From Acholoe squamosa (lineage: Eukaryota; Annelida; Polychaeta; Phyllodocida; Polynoidae): a stretch of DNA of 64,000 nucleotides. Within the stretch, counting starts at the first letter, position 1. Every line of letters starts with the position of its first letter. Under the pieces are notes generated by a model. That model ran no database searches. It worked only from the letters and a program-made list of their open reading frames with translations, and was not told the DNA's origin. Shown piece after piece: positions 12,155 through 25,800 of the stretch. The translations under genes were made by a program, and so were the position numbers. The stretch is taken from assembly GCA_949317995.1 (NCBI GenBank), contig OX439043.1, positions 63,338,822-63,402,821 of the forward strand, written 5' to 3'.

Positions 12155-12206
12155 CCGCCAGATGGCCATTCGGACGTGCGGGGGGCAGACTATAGGGGGC
12201 GCTGTG
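12155..12206 (+). promoter_or_regulatory. pair of CTCF-like motifs
   Basis: CCGCCAGATGGCCA at 12155-12168 and TAGGGGGCGCTGTG at 12193-12206, same orientation, 38 bases apart. Confidence 0.35.
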
Positions 12207-13179
12207 ACATCAAGGTCGGGGATGACAATAGGGGGAGGGAGGGGGTGTGTGGGACTGTGACAGTCTAACACTCCTATCCAGGCCTTACAGTGAAACATCA
12301 TAGATGCCTATCACCTTGCACATGCACCATCTCCATACACACATTGTCACTGTGACACTCGACCCTACCCATGTCCTATTCACTCTCAAAGCACATGTTT
12401 CCTTTCTGCCTCCCACCCAGGACAGCTGTGGTTTAGTGGTGGGAACCTCCACTATGCCATAGCTTGATCCCCATGTTGCCATTCTTGGTATTCTCTGCAA
12501 ATTGACCTCTGTACAGGGTGACTGACAAATTTCTGCTTCTTACTAATACTGCATATTTATACCCTATTCTTTCTATCAGATGCGTGTATTACAGAAAGTT
12601 ATGTGGGGAGGATATATGGCCAATTATAACAGAAAGGACCTAAACTCAATAATTCATAGCAAGGGCACTGATTGAAAACAGAGTTTCCTTATAGTGTTTG
12701 CACCTTTGCTCTTTTCTATTCTAGAAAAGCACCTATTGCAAATTTGCTTAAAGTCCTCCGCATCCTGCAATGCCTTTCTTCTTCTACATGTTAAATTCAC
12801 TTCACGCACGATGATGGCCCCATTGTGGGGAGTCAGGGGGTGAGGGGTATTGAAAATGTGTGTGTGGTGAGGATGAGTTGAGGGAGGGGAGGGGTGTTAG
12901 AACTAGAGGAGGGAGGGGTTTTTACAGAGTTCAAACAAAAGATCCCGTCCTTATGCTGAGTGGTGGTTGTGTTTATATAACCGAGAGGAAGCTGTTCATT
13001 AGATTATCAACGAAGGGGGATAACAGTTTCAAAGTACTGGGCAAATACATCAACATTTAAGCAGTGTGACTGGGCCTACTATAATCGTATTGCCTTCTCA
13101 TCTACTCAGTTATTGTAGCATTTTCCCCCGAGGCTGCCATACGTGATGGGTGCTCATGAAGAGCTATCCACACCGCTCG

Positions 13180-13191
13180 TAGCGCCCTCTA
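13180..13191 (-). promoter_or_regulatory. CTCF-like motif
   Basis: TAGCGCCCTCTA, reverse complement TAGAGGGCGCTA. Confidence 0.3.
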
Positions 13192-14602
13192 TAGTGAAGC
13201 AATGGTGACTTACCTCGCAGTATACAGCCTGTGTTTACAGTTTACCAACAGACTGAGGATATATCCCGGGGGATATAATACTGTAGATGGCTCTGAATAT
13301 AAGTTCTCTTTATGTTTATGACATTTATCTATACCGAATAAGTGAATTCTGAGTTGTATGACTACCGTAATAATCACTTATTTCCCATGGAATTCATTTC
13401 TAACAAATTGTATGAATAGATTACGGTTGATAAGGAGATAGAAATAGACCGTCAGACTCACCTTCACCCTAATAGGCCTAACCATCGATCCCTACTGTAC
13501 AGACAACATAGACTTGTTGTTCAACAACTCTACAAGCTAAAGCCTTTATTTCCGGCTGGGTGCATGGGGACCACTGGAGTGGGACAATGGTTGGGGTGGG
13601 TAGGGTGGTGTTGGCTACTCCTGACGACCTAATGGGCGTGAGGGTATCGTGCCACGATCTCCCACCGGTCACTCAGACTAAATCACTAATCGGATGACCA
13701 CTGGTCACCAGAGGAGAGGACGCATCAGGCCGGCCCCCAGGAGTACCTTTGTCCACTGGAGGGTCCTGTACAATGGGGATTATGGGTGTAGGTATTGGTG
13801 TTGAGTAGGCTAGACCATAGACCATAGACCAGACACCCAGTATTTAGTGGAATTGTACAACTCTAGTTACATAATGACCATCATTTATTTAGTGTAACAC
13901 CTAAGCCTGCACAGACATGTTGTTGCTAATGGTCTATAATACACTTTAACCCATTGTCGTCTGCTTTTCAACAGTCACTCTGGGTGGGCGATAATTTGAG
14001 GAAATGCGTCACATTGCTCGGTTGGCAACATGAGTGTTGTTATGAAAATCACAAAATGGCCACTGTTTTGTTATCATTATTCAATTCTTCTCACATTGCG
14101 AGGCACCCGCCAACTCTCACACGCTCTCGCTAGTTACGTGATCTTCGCGAGCTGGCGCGTGCGCAGTGAAAATAATGACAGTGGCTTTTGTCGCGTCGAA
14201 CAATGGCGACCCGCCGGCTGCATTGATTAGAAATAATTAACTGTTAGGCGGGGATGGGGGCCGAGGTCAACTGATTAAATGGTAATTGGCTCATAAGACA
14301 TCACGTCGCGGTGCTGGTTCCCGGCGGCCACCTCTGACACGCGGCCACCGTGAAGCAGACGACATTTATACTGGTGTTTGTTTATTAGTCTGAGGCTAAG
14401 CGATGATACATTAGGGAACTCCTCAATACATGCACACTTTCACAGTTTTCTTTTTCTTTATGAACCTACCTTTAAGTGACTCCTTCCGCCACCGCTCCCC
14501 CCTGCCCATGCACTCATCTCGCCCTGAGGATGGAGGAGGCAAATCGGGCCAATTTCCCGGGCAGGGGTAGTTGACGTGGCGACCAGAGCGCGCCGCGGGG
14601 TC

Positions 14603-14630
14603 CTTCCGGGCGGGAAATTTCTCCCGGAAG
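14603..14630. promoter_or_regulatory. ETS/E2F palindrome in CpG-rich DNA
   Basis: Outer arms CTTCCGGG and CCCGGAAG are perfectly inverted ETS-type sites; between them GGCGGGAAA and TTTCTCCC give E2F-like sites facing each other. The surroundings are CpG-rich (14570-14650). It may be a cryptic or alternative promoter or enhancer; no transcript can be inferred. Confidence 0.35.
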
Positions 14631-17600
14631 TCGTGGCGAGGAGGGGCGGGTGGCGAGGTAGCGACAGGAGCGAGTTAACGAATAGCAACGATGATGAATG
14701 GGACGCCGTAAATAATGGAGGCTAGGTGGGGGGGGGGTAGTGGGGGGTTAGGGTGCGATCAAACGTCGGGCAGGCACGGTGATAACCACAGACGACATTT
14801 GAAGCGTCCCCTACATTGGATGGACACGGGAAGGGGTCGCATTGTCTGGTCGCCATAAAGGAAGTCAGCCGACGCACGGGGCGTCCCATTGTAACCGACG
14901 GGTGGTCCATTCTCTACCCGTTACAACGCGGCCTCTGTAAGCAAGATAAGGCCAATGATTTTTCAGCCGGACGCGTGTTGTGCCCACCGCTCGCCGCGCC
15001 ACCTCGCGACGCTATTATAAGCCGTGTGGGTTGGCGGCAGAATTGAAATGTTTTATGTCACCCCCTCCCTGCTCCTCAACACTCTCTCTCTCTCTCCCCC
15101 CTCTCCTCTCTCATTTGAGGGTGCATCTGCTGGGTTTATCTGTCAGGCGAACTTCATAAATCTCCTCTCTTCCTCGTCACACACTCACCAGCCTGGAGAC
15201 AATGTTTCTGAAAAATCAGGTCGATTTTCAAAATTGAATATAACCATGGCTCAAAGAGAAAATCTAAAAGAACTCACAGTAACCCTCCACCCCCCAGTAA
15301 CAATGACAAACATTGCAGTCATTGCCAGTTCTCGGAGTTTAGTGTTAACCCTGCCTGTCCCAAACCCCCTAATCCCTACTACTATCTCCCATATACTAAG
15401 TATACTTATACTACTAGGCCCATAACCATGATCATTGCTGGGCCCCTAAGGGCAACCTACTCATACCCTGCCTTAGCCAGTCCCCTTACCCTACTTGAAT
15501 CTTACACTGGTGCTCCTGTGGACTCTATACCCCCTACCTGCGCCGGTATGAAATAACAATGTTAGGGCCCCTCGATAGGGTTACCTGCAGCCCCAGGGAC
15601 AGACCTGTCTCCTGTCCAATTTGGATATTGGCATAGGATGGAGTGGCCGGTGCTGGTAGGGCATACTGACCCCCACCCTTCTACTTCTGCTGCCCTCTGA
15701 TAGCCAGGATAGACGTTATTAGATTGGGGCAGGCACAGGCCGTCTGTGTACGCATGCGCGCGTGCATGCGCAGTCCAGACAGGGGCCACGTGCGCCATAT
15801 GCGCCACCTGACCCGTCCGGCCGAATACCATCAATCTAAGTCACCCGCCAAACCCGACAGTCACTGCACTCTACCTCTGTTGGAGCTTTCAGGGAAGGGG
15901 AGTGGAGCAACCAGAAAAAAGGGAAAGGTTTTATTAATGGCATTTACCTGCGCACACCAGGCTTTTATGGTGAGAAATTATGGCATTTACATTAGGTTTA
16001 GTTTGATAGTGCACATGTAGAGCATTAAGATCAGTAACCTTGTGATTCTATGGACAAAGATCTAACTCATGATAGGATCATACAATTAGGAATGTACACA
16101 ATAGGAAGGCCACTTATACAAGTATACCATTGTTATATACTATACGCACATATAAACACATGGATGTGTTTGTATAAGGTCAGGGACTCCAGGGACCAAA
16201 GGAAAGGGGGCAGGGGTAAGGCCCCACACCCCCACCCATTTCTGGATCAAGTGCCCCCTCCCCCCCGGGGACCCTGCCGACTCAAGCCTCCTCTCTGGGC
16301 GCCGAGACAAAGTCAACAGGGGATTTGCCGCGGGATGAACGGCAACTCGCATTATGGAATTAAATGAAAACAAGAGCGGCTAATCTTGTAATATCTCTAA
16401 TGGTCTCGGTAATACTATAAACGCCGCGCATGATCCGTGTGTAAAACAGTCAATACGGCCTCACTGCTGCTCTCTGGACGGTCAGCATGGGGAGCTGCTC
16501 TCTGAGCTGCTCTAAACCTGTCACATTTGGCTCTATAACTCCCTTCTTCCTTCTGCTCTTTTCACTTGAGCAATGCCTTCATTCCTCTCAGACTCACTCC
16601 ATTCCCTTTCCTCCCAACCTCCTTACTTTACTGTCCATTCCCTCATCCACACACTGTTTTCTACTTTCCACTCTCTCATTGTCTTCCTTCCCTGTCCTCA
16701 TCCTTAATGCCATACTTAGATACCACTACTATCTCGCCTTGTCTCGGTTTCCATGGTAGGGATGAGCTGGAGGAGCTGAGTTGGGATGGAGGCCGCCAGA
16801 GTCTCAATTAGTAAATTACAGAATAATGCTGCCAATGATGGTTAATTTTTTGGAGTGTGTTGTTGGAGGGGTGGGTGGTGGGTGGTTGGGGCTGATGCTG
16901 AGTTGGTTTGCGTGACGACTGCCCCGAGGCTCTGTTGTCGTTGCGCGCATGCCTGTGGCTGCGTTTCCGGTGACGCCTGCGCAGTGGTGATAAAGCCAAG
17001 TAGGCAGTAATCAATGACTTATTGGATAATAATAACAACCCAATAAATGTAATGCACGCACCATGCATGCAATGTGTGGTAGGGGAAGCCAGGGATGCAC
17101 GCAGGCATCTACATGTAACAGAAAGGGGAAGGATGACTGAGATTTGAAGGAGAGGAATCAGAGTAGAAAGTCTCCTAGATAGTTGTCACTTTGAATACAT
17201 TACCGTATATCACAATATGCGTTTCCCCTCTGTCCACCTGTCTATATGGGCCTGGTTTTTATCTCATAGTCACGTCTGTATAGGACAGCCATGTAGTGTG
17301 CTGGGTTGCGTGAGTAGAAACTGCTTGGTGACAGTGCCTCTGTGACACTGTGTGAGTGCATGTGTTGGGGGTGGGTTTGGATCCTGGTGTGTGTGTGGGG
17401 GGGGGGGGGGTGAGGCGGTGTGTGACGAGCTAATTAGTCATGCTGACGAGGTGTTAAGGCCCACCACCCCCCGTCTCCGTGTTAATCATCTGTGACGGCG
17501 CCCGGCCCATTGTTCCCGGGATCCAGCCTCCGGTCGTCAGCAAACACCCCCCCCCCCCCCCGCAACTCATACACAGTTTACACTCTTCACTGTTTGCCCA

Positions 17601-20142
17601 CCCCAGCCTCTCTAGGTCTCCCCCACTGTGTCCCATTCAAACCCTTATCAGTGCTATAAAACGTTCACAATAGTCCATTGGGTGTTGGCTGGATAAATGG
17701 TGGCACATGTCTTACAATGGCAATGTTGATAGTTCACTCTATTCAATTCTGTGCTAACGTTAACAATGTATTTTTGATACCCTTGGTACATTCTATCATG
17801 AACTGCGCTGAGTCAAGTGTATCTGTTTGATTACAGTGATTGTATGGTGAGAATAGTTGTAGATGGGTAGAGAGTTGGACGATAGAAAGATAATTTAAGT
17901 ACCTTGAGTCACTTACAGAGTGACAAAGCAGGGCCGAGCAACTCATTACTAATAAGAGCAGCTCAGAATAGGTCAGCAATAGTAAATGCTCTTAATGTAG
18001 CTTACATTGGTCATGATCATAGCATTCCAAGCCATGCTCCCATGCTTAAAGAAGTCATTTCACGGGGCATCTCTCAGTGTTTCTACATCAAAAGCACATT
18101 CAGAATTCAGCCTCCCTACAACATTCCTCTTTCTGACTCTGTAAGAGCCATTAAGATCCTCTTCCCCTCTCTAATCAATGCACATCTGTCTGCCTAATGT
18201 CCTTTACCGTTTCCCCTCCAGTACACATCAGCATAATGCTGCATACTCCTCCACTGCATCACCAGGCAAACAGATGGAGACCAGAGTGAAATAAAAGGCA
18301 GAAAAAGAAGTGCAGATAGAGATGGGGAATGTGGTGGTATAAGGGAGAGACTGTGGAGATTGTGGACTAGGAGCAGTGGCGCGTGGACCAGTGAGCAGTG
18401 AATGCTGATTGGAATTGAGCAGTACCTGTTGTTGGGGGCAGGATAAGTATCCCTTTCTACTCCTGCTGCTGGTGAGCAATATCTGAGCTGCTCGTTGGGA
18501 GCGGATAGTGAGTGGGTGATAAAATCAGCAGTACAGCTCCGATCAGGCCGGACCAGGCCCCAATTCCCTCCAGACCTGTTGCTACAGTAGTGGTTCTAGA
18601 GTTGGGGGAGGGCGTTTGGAGGTGGAATTGGGGCGGGGGCTGGAGGAGAGAAATCGATGGGTGCGCTCACGCCGTGGAGAACAAATGTAGATATTTAGGC
18701 CCCAATTCACTCTAGTGTGAATAGCACTGGAGGATGCTTAACAGGGGTCCTCCAGGGAGGGACGTTTACAGAGGTGGCCCGCCCCAATACTGGCCGACCA
18801 ACCATGCTTTCCTCCCTTGGGGTGGGAGGGCTTGGTGTGAGGGGTGGCCTGGGAAACAATAATGGCAAACATGTAGTTTTTGATCCATGATCCAGGAGGG
18901 TGGTTTGCCTTAATGAAACCAGACACATTCCATGCAGAGTTCCAACCAATACCCTTAACCATTGGTTCATACAAAGTGACACCCCCACATTCAAACACTG
19001 ACTCTCATTCGGGCCTCTCATTCACCCACACTTGAAATATGGCACATGTAAATGCTCTTGGATAAAGCCACATACAGAAGACTACCAAGGTTATCACTTA
19101 GGGGTTGTTCAATACAGACTCAGATCAGATACCAGAGGCAGTGCAGCAGGAAAGGGAAAAGGTAGAGGGTGGAGCTTAGCTAAATGAAGTGGATTTATAA
19201 ACTAATAAGGCCTGGAGGACAGGAGCTCGGCTGCCTGGAGGCTGGAAGGCAGCGGGAGGATGGAGGGGGAGGTGGTGCTGGCTCCAGGTCCTGATTACCC
19301 GGGGTAAAGTTCATTAGGGGCAGGGCCCAGGGATCGATATTTAGCGGGCAGTCAGTGGTCAAGTGGTCAGTTTTTGGACAGGACTGGACATCCCATCTCC
19401 ACAGCCAGTCCGTGGCAAATGGATAACAGGGCTGACCAGGCTGACCAGTCCTCCCCTCTGCTCTCCACTTCCAACCCCTCTCATTCCTGCCGTCATGGCT
19501 GGGCATAGGTCATCCGCTGGCTGGTCTGGAAGCATCCCGTCCCTATTTTCCAATTATTGTTCTCTATCTGGTTCTGCCACTCAGTACTATGACTCCAAAA
19601 GAAATAACCTTTCATATGTGATTACCCCTGCCACCTACAGCCACCGACCCACACTCACCTATACAGCTGTGAAGGCCTTATAATGAGCATGACTTCAGTA
19701 GCCAACCATGCAGTTCAAAGCTTTCTGAATAGTTCATTAGGGGTTGGCAGGTATAGACGTAGCTTTTGTTATAATGCAATGTACAAAATTACTGCTATGA
19801 CAACAGAACTACAACACAGCTGTGTTTCCACCACTAGTCATCCTCAATCGCCTGAGATCACACAACTACTTCCAGCTAAGTCCACCACCCTTCCCTCACC
19901 CAACGCACACCTTAACACGATATGCATTCATATGAAAATGTAATACCATTTACTGGGAAGGTTGGCAATGTAGCATGAGGGGATGGCAGGCCATCCTCCC
20001 TCCCCCTGGCTTTATTTACCTATTATCAGTCGCCATGTACACATGCCGGCCATTGTCACTGCTCCCTGTCTAATAGTTTCAACATTTCCCATCAAATATA
20101 TTAAGCCGCACGTGTAGTTTCATCTCAAACAATTTACCCCCG

Positions 20143-20156
20143 CCGCCAGAGGTCGC
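20143..20156 (+). promoter_or_regulatory. CTCF-like motif
   Basis: CCGCCAGAGGTCGC; near-identical to the motif at 35230. Confidence 0.35.
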
Positions 20157-22219
20157 CCTGATCGAGTGGAGGTGCTCCAATATTGACATTGAAGGAGGTG
20201 CTCTGAGCTGCTCAGTGAACTGCTCCTGGCTGATGGTGAAATATCAGGGGGAGGGCGGATTTATAGGGCTAGATGAGATCAGGGTGTCACCCTCACTCCT
20301 CCCATGGGGAGTAGCTCAATAGAGTGGGGGGGGGGCAGGGACAAGGATGTTTTATTATACTGCTCACTGGGTGAGAGCTGGTTTATCATTATGAAGAGCA
20401 GTTTATATGAGGTGTGACAGTTACTGGTATTATCCCCAAGATGCATTGATTATGTAAGTCCTTCCTTATTTAACATTTCTGGTCTGGTTGTCTATGATCT
20501 ATAGTATGGCAGGGGTGGCCATGGCTTGGTTATAGAGTTAGGGACAATCACCCATGGAGTGAATGAAGAAGGGCTTGACAAAGAAAATGCCTTTTGGCAT
20601 CATGTATTCTCAGGCAGAGGGAGCAGCAGATTGGGAGGCGATAACCCATCTAGAGGAGCTCCCCACCCTAGTACCACCACCCTCATATCGATATAAGAGC
20701 GGCATAAACGCGGGGGAGGAGGAAGAGCATGTCCCTGCCTGCAGACCGTGATAAGTGGGGCCTCGGGCCGTATTAAACCTTATCGCCTTCTGCTTCCATT
20801 ACTGCTTGTTTCTTCCGCATTTGCTCACAATCGCTTGCCGTCTTGCTCTCACGTGCTCGGCGTGAACGTGTGTGAGGCGTTATGAAATTGCTCAGATATG
20901 AAATTACGGCTAACTCTATGCTGCGGAGCACACAAGTGTGAGCAAATGGTGGGGTGGGCAGAAAGGGATCAGCTCAGCGGTAGGCTACACACGCACGCGA
21001 GCAGCTGAGACCTGCTCCCCGGTTACCCAGTCACTTGCTCATGCTGCCTGGGGGTGGCAGCAGGGGGAGAGGAGGGAAGAGGGCATGAAGCTTTTATTAT
21101 TGTGATTGCCCACACATCTGATTAACACAGTTTGGATCTCTCACGTCCCACTGTTTTTAGATCCTTGTAGGGGATTTGGGTTCTGAATAGTGGCTAGCTG
21201 TGGTTGCTATTTATAACTCAGATTAACCCTACTAGCTCCCAATAACAAGGATTCTAATAGAGCAATTTGTAAATTAATTTCCAATTAGGATTTAAAGACT
21301 GCCCTTTTTAAACGTTATTCATCAGACTAGAGACTATATGTGATGCTCAAATCCATATAGGAATGACCCCTAAGCCATTTGAGAAATTATAATATTTAGC
21401 TCCAAAATCACTAGTGTCCTCTCGCATAAGGAACCTAGCAATCTCCAGCCACACATCATCAATTCACCAGATACAATGGAAATGGTGGTCTGCTCAGAAT
21501 AAAGGCCCGTCTATTGGAATGATAAATGCCTGATTTCCAGCTGTTCTCATCCAGGCCTGCCTCCCTGGTGGTTACTAACCAGCCTGGTGGTGGTGGCTAG
21601 CAGGAGGAGGAGGTATCAGGATAGAGGCAGGGTATGGAGGAAGGCCAGGTTTGGGGTCACCCAAGGGTGGATATAATCACATTTGGAGGTGCATTCCCCT
21701 GGTGGCTGTCCCCTGCATGCCGTGTGCTGTTCTCTGTTATCCCCAGAGGCGGGACATGAGGCCCGGGAGATGCTCCCTGTTTTTCCTGTGTTTGAGCTGC
21801 TCCCTGCCACAGTCAAAGCAGGAATGGTGAGCTACTCACCAACTGGGTGAGGTAAGATGATTTTTATCAGTGGCTACACACCAATACAGCAGGGGTATGA
21901 AATGTAAAATAATGACCATTCACTCCATAATATTGACCCATTGGACTGAATCTGCATTGTAGCATATCTCTTATAATATAACCTAGACAAACAATGCTCC
22001 ACTACACAACAAATAATGTCAGTCCCTGAGGTACGGAGCAGTTCGGTGAGCAGTTATAGTGTCCCTCCTGGCCACCAGGTGTCAGTAGCTGCTCGTAATG
22101 TGTCAAGAGGAGTCAAGGACTCAGCTGGGAGACTGATAACACTTAACCAGTGACTGGAGAGTGTTTTCTGGTTGCTTTTATGGTGCCCTTTACCCTGGGC
22201 CTGGCAAGAGTCCGTGACA

Positions 22220-22870
22220 AGCTTCACAGGCTGTTGGCCACGTTACGTAGTGAAATCCGCCCCCTTCTGCCAATCACAGCTGAAACTGTCGGGGGAAAAT
22301 GACGATTTGAAGTGCCTGCTATCCCCACAGCTTGTTTACAATTGAATTAAATTGCGATGGCGCGATTGAAATGAGAATTAAGCGAGTGGGAGTCGTCTTT
22401 GATGCAACAAAAACAAAAAAACACAAACAAGCCAACTGCCTTCTGATTACACCTCGATAATTGACTGGGAAAATGTTGCATCTGTGTAGACCACAAATCA
22501 ACAAATAGTCTCGTCTAATCGAATCAGGTGCAGTTGAATCCGAGCCCTCCCCGAGGAGATTTCAAGGGGGATATTTTCCTATAAAGTGGACTACATTCTG
22601 CCTTGAACGCCTGAGGAGAGTGGGTTGCCTCCTGGGAGTGTTTGTTTCGATTAGAATCCGAAAGGTGTCGCTTTACGCTGTGCGCGCATCTCGATAGGCC
22701 AGAAAGAGGCTCTGCGGGATGAGCGTCTCGTGAGCGTCTCATGGGCGCCGCCATCTTGTCTGCGCATGTGCCACATGTAGCAGAATGGTATCTGTGTTCT
22801 GGCCACTTGTGTGAGTTTTTAGTCACTGAAATCGCTTTGAGAAATAGGGAAAAACAAAAATAGATTAAAA
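22220..22870. promoter_or_regulatory. candidate conserved non-coding element
   Basis: A repeat-poor stretch with a run of homeodomain-type sites (TTGAATTAAATTGCG, GAGAATTAAGCG, CGATAATTGAC), CCAATCACAG, and a CpG-containing 3' flank with GCCGCCATCTTG (YY1-like, about 22746-22757). Composition differs from the flanks. The call is by texture only. Confidence 0.25.
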
Positions 22871-25800
22871 CACCACTTTTTTCTGTAAACCAATAAGAGT
22901 CTCATGGGATACTTCATGAACGTCTTCCAACCACGTAGCGCTGAATACCAATTCTCTCCTTACAAACTACACAGCCATTTGCTGCCTTTGATGGTAAACA
23001 CCTGTCGCTTGGTGTATATCGGCCCTTTGACCACACATGTCTATAGTGGATCCATACCCCCTCCCACCCCTCACAGTGTGGTGAGGTGGTGACATGTACG
23101 GGAACGAGGCTGGGTCGGGTTCCTACAGCTGCCGCGTCCCGCCAGACGGCGTTACGGTCGTGTTACGGACGCCGCCAGTTGTCACAGACGTCTTAGGGTT
23201 ACACCATTATCCACATCCATATAAGTCTAATCCAAATCATAGAAGGTCTTTAATGCCAATATGATTTCATGTTAATGCTAGAATATGGTTAATATACAGT
23301 AATAGACTTACAGTGTCCCAAAACGTATATGATTTGGGAGATATGAAGCTGAATTTCCACTTTTAAAAAGCAGCCAACATTTTGAGATTCAGGAAGTGAG
23401 ACGACATTTAATCTGGACGCAGCAGCTCGGTTTGCGTTTGTGGTGATTGGCAGGGCGGCTAGTGGTGGTGGTGATCCTAGTAGTGGTGGTGGTGTATGGT
23501 TCACTCCTGCCCCCACTCCCCACTTGTGAGTCTTTACTGACAGACACAGACGCCCCCTACCTGTCAGTCGGCACACTGACCAGTGGCCACATCAACCATT
23601 TAAATATTTCAAACACGGCGTGGGATGTTTGTGAGGTTTGTCAACACCTGCCTATGGTCAAGGCATTCACAGCCTCTCGCCCCTGTCTCCTCAATGTAAA
23701 TATAGTGTTGATTGGGCTCTTAAGGAGGCATAAATAGACCATCTTCTGTCAGTGGATCACTTTAAGCCGCAGAGCCCTGCTTTAACACTTAGCATAATGA
23801 TGCTAGATAAGGACACTTTAAGCAATGCATACCTCTTTTAGAGGAGGGCTCAAGTCCGGGGCCCAAGTGTGAATATCTAGTATAATGGAAATGCGAGGAA
23901 TAGGCTTCACAATATGAGAAATGGCATAGGTTTCCATGGGTAGAAAAAGGGCAGTAAATCCAGAATAGAATCCAGCGTTCTCTACTGGGGGCACTTTGTT
24001 GATTCTAGGTGAGCTAGACCCCCAGAGGCCCTTCCCCTAGGACCCATCCTCAGTATGGTGATGGCCCCAGCCCAGGGCCAGTCAGAGGGCCGTGAGGGGC
24101 CCTCCAGGACCTAACCCCTCTCTCCACTGATACCCCCATCCCCTAACCCACACACCCATACCTATAACCTCTGATCCCTCGCTACTATAGACCCCATACT
24201 AAAAGCACTGTGCAAAAGGGCATGGAGTGTAGATAGGAATAAGTATTAGCATCCAGCCATGTAGTATCAGACCTTTGCCCCTCTGCCTCCTCCCCTCCAG
24301 GGCAGAACCCCCCTCACTCTGTCCCCTCCAGGGACCTAGCCAGTGGCCGTTATCACCAGGAAGGGTAGGAGTCGTGCAGGGCGGGCGGTCAGATCCCGGT
24401 GGACTGGCCCCGTCCGCCCGCCCCGAGTTGCTGACCAGGGAGGTGACCCCGGATCAATGTGCTGTTCAGTGAGCGGCTCTAAAAGTAGGTCGGTCTGAGG
24501 GGAGCTGTTCTATATACGGCATCAGTGGACTGCCAATAATTCAGTCTTTGTGAAAACACGCCGGACATCAGCTATAGCTATAGCAAAAAAGCTCCAGGTC
24601 CAGCAGAAACCAGCTGACTGCCGGACCAAATAACCGTTTTTACGGCTTTCCAATCAGACCATTATTAAGTTTTCTATTGAGTAAAACAAAACTCTAATAT
24701 TTTGTGAACTTTTACTTGGATATTTATAAATCCCAATGAGTTAAATGATAAAAATAGAATGCATATATATTTGTTTTATGATATTTCCCCGACAACAATA
24801 ATTGTTTGGAGGTACTCTTTATGTTCCGGTCCTTCCAAAATTGAACCGGGCCTGCAGAATTAAAAATCTGCAGGACCGAATGTCCTCATGGTGAAAAACT
24901 TCTTACAAAGACTGCCAATATCACTCACTCATAGGGCATATTTTGAAGATATTTTACCTCTAGGATCTCCCTGTATGTTTTTAATCTGATTTATTCTTAT
25001 ACTTTTAATATCAGTGCCTCTACATTTTGGATATATTGATATCTTAATCTCTCTCTGTATGTTTTGCACAGTCTATATAGACAGTTGATGTATGCCTCTA
25101 TTTTTCATGCCCCCTTTCTGTTTATCATCGTATACATACTGAGCATGCTAATGGAGCCTGGATCTGGGGAATGCTGTTTACATTATATACCTGAGGGAAT
25201 AGAGGAGAATACGCTCATACACCGAGCCCAAGTCTGGGAATGTGTTGATACATAACAGCAGTGCCAACACCACTTTTTATACCAAGTCATTTTTAGATCC
25301 CTCTGGGAGCAGGAGATCCCTTCATTCAGATACTAGCATATGTTGGGATAACAGTTAGACTTGTTTTATGCTTTTCACAAATAGGAATGTTGACATGTTC
25401 CCATTGGATTCATACACTTGATATCCACCACTGGTTGAGTTATGAAGGCTTGGGTAATCCTATGAGTTATCAGAGTCCATGGGGAATCTATTCACATTGA
25501 CCGTGATATAGTTACTCCAGGAGGGGTGAAGGGATGAGTAGAAGACATGTCTGAAGCCTCCAGGGTCTCTATAATCTCCTGAAGGCATTCATATCTGCTA
25601 CAACAGCAACAGATACCTCAGCTATATGTTCCAAGCCAGGTGTATCCTGGATAATACCAGATCTAAACCAGATACTAGTCCATCTCCACTCCATCCTCCC
25701 AAACCCTCCCCTTCCGCTCTCATCCCTGAGGACGTGTTATCAGAGACGGGAGAACTACCCCAACATGTCCGTGACATATGATTTGAATCAGGCCCTACCT

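Larger units (their letters stand above)
10935..22219. other. non-coding, probable upstream COE intron
   Basis: Contains an octamer-rich candidate enhancer (11340-11840), CTCF-like motifs (12155, 12193, 13180, 20143, 22072), a CpG-rich stretch (14100-14650) with an ETS/E2F palindrome, NRF1-like CGCATGCGC (15751), a CT-rich tract near 15080-15110, G14 (17397-17410), C15 (17547-17561) and five GAGCWGCTC copies. Proline/serine-rich ORFs in C-rich DNA look like chance. 17640-18230 shows nothing notable. Confidence 0.5.

Noticed and set aside
15751..15772. CGCATGCGCG and GCATGCGCA considered as an NRF1-driven promoter
   Set aside because: Good NRF1-like words, but no open reading frame or other promoter signs nearby; left as a mention in the intron entry.
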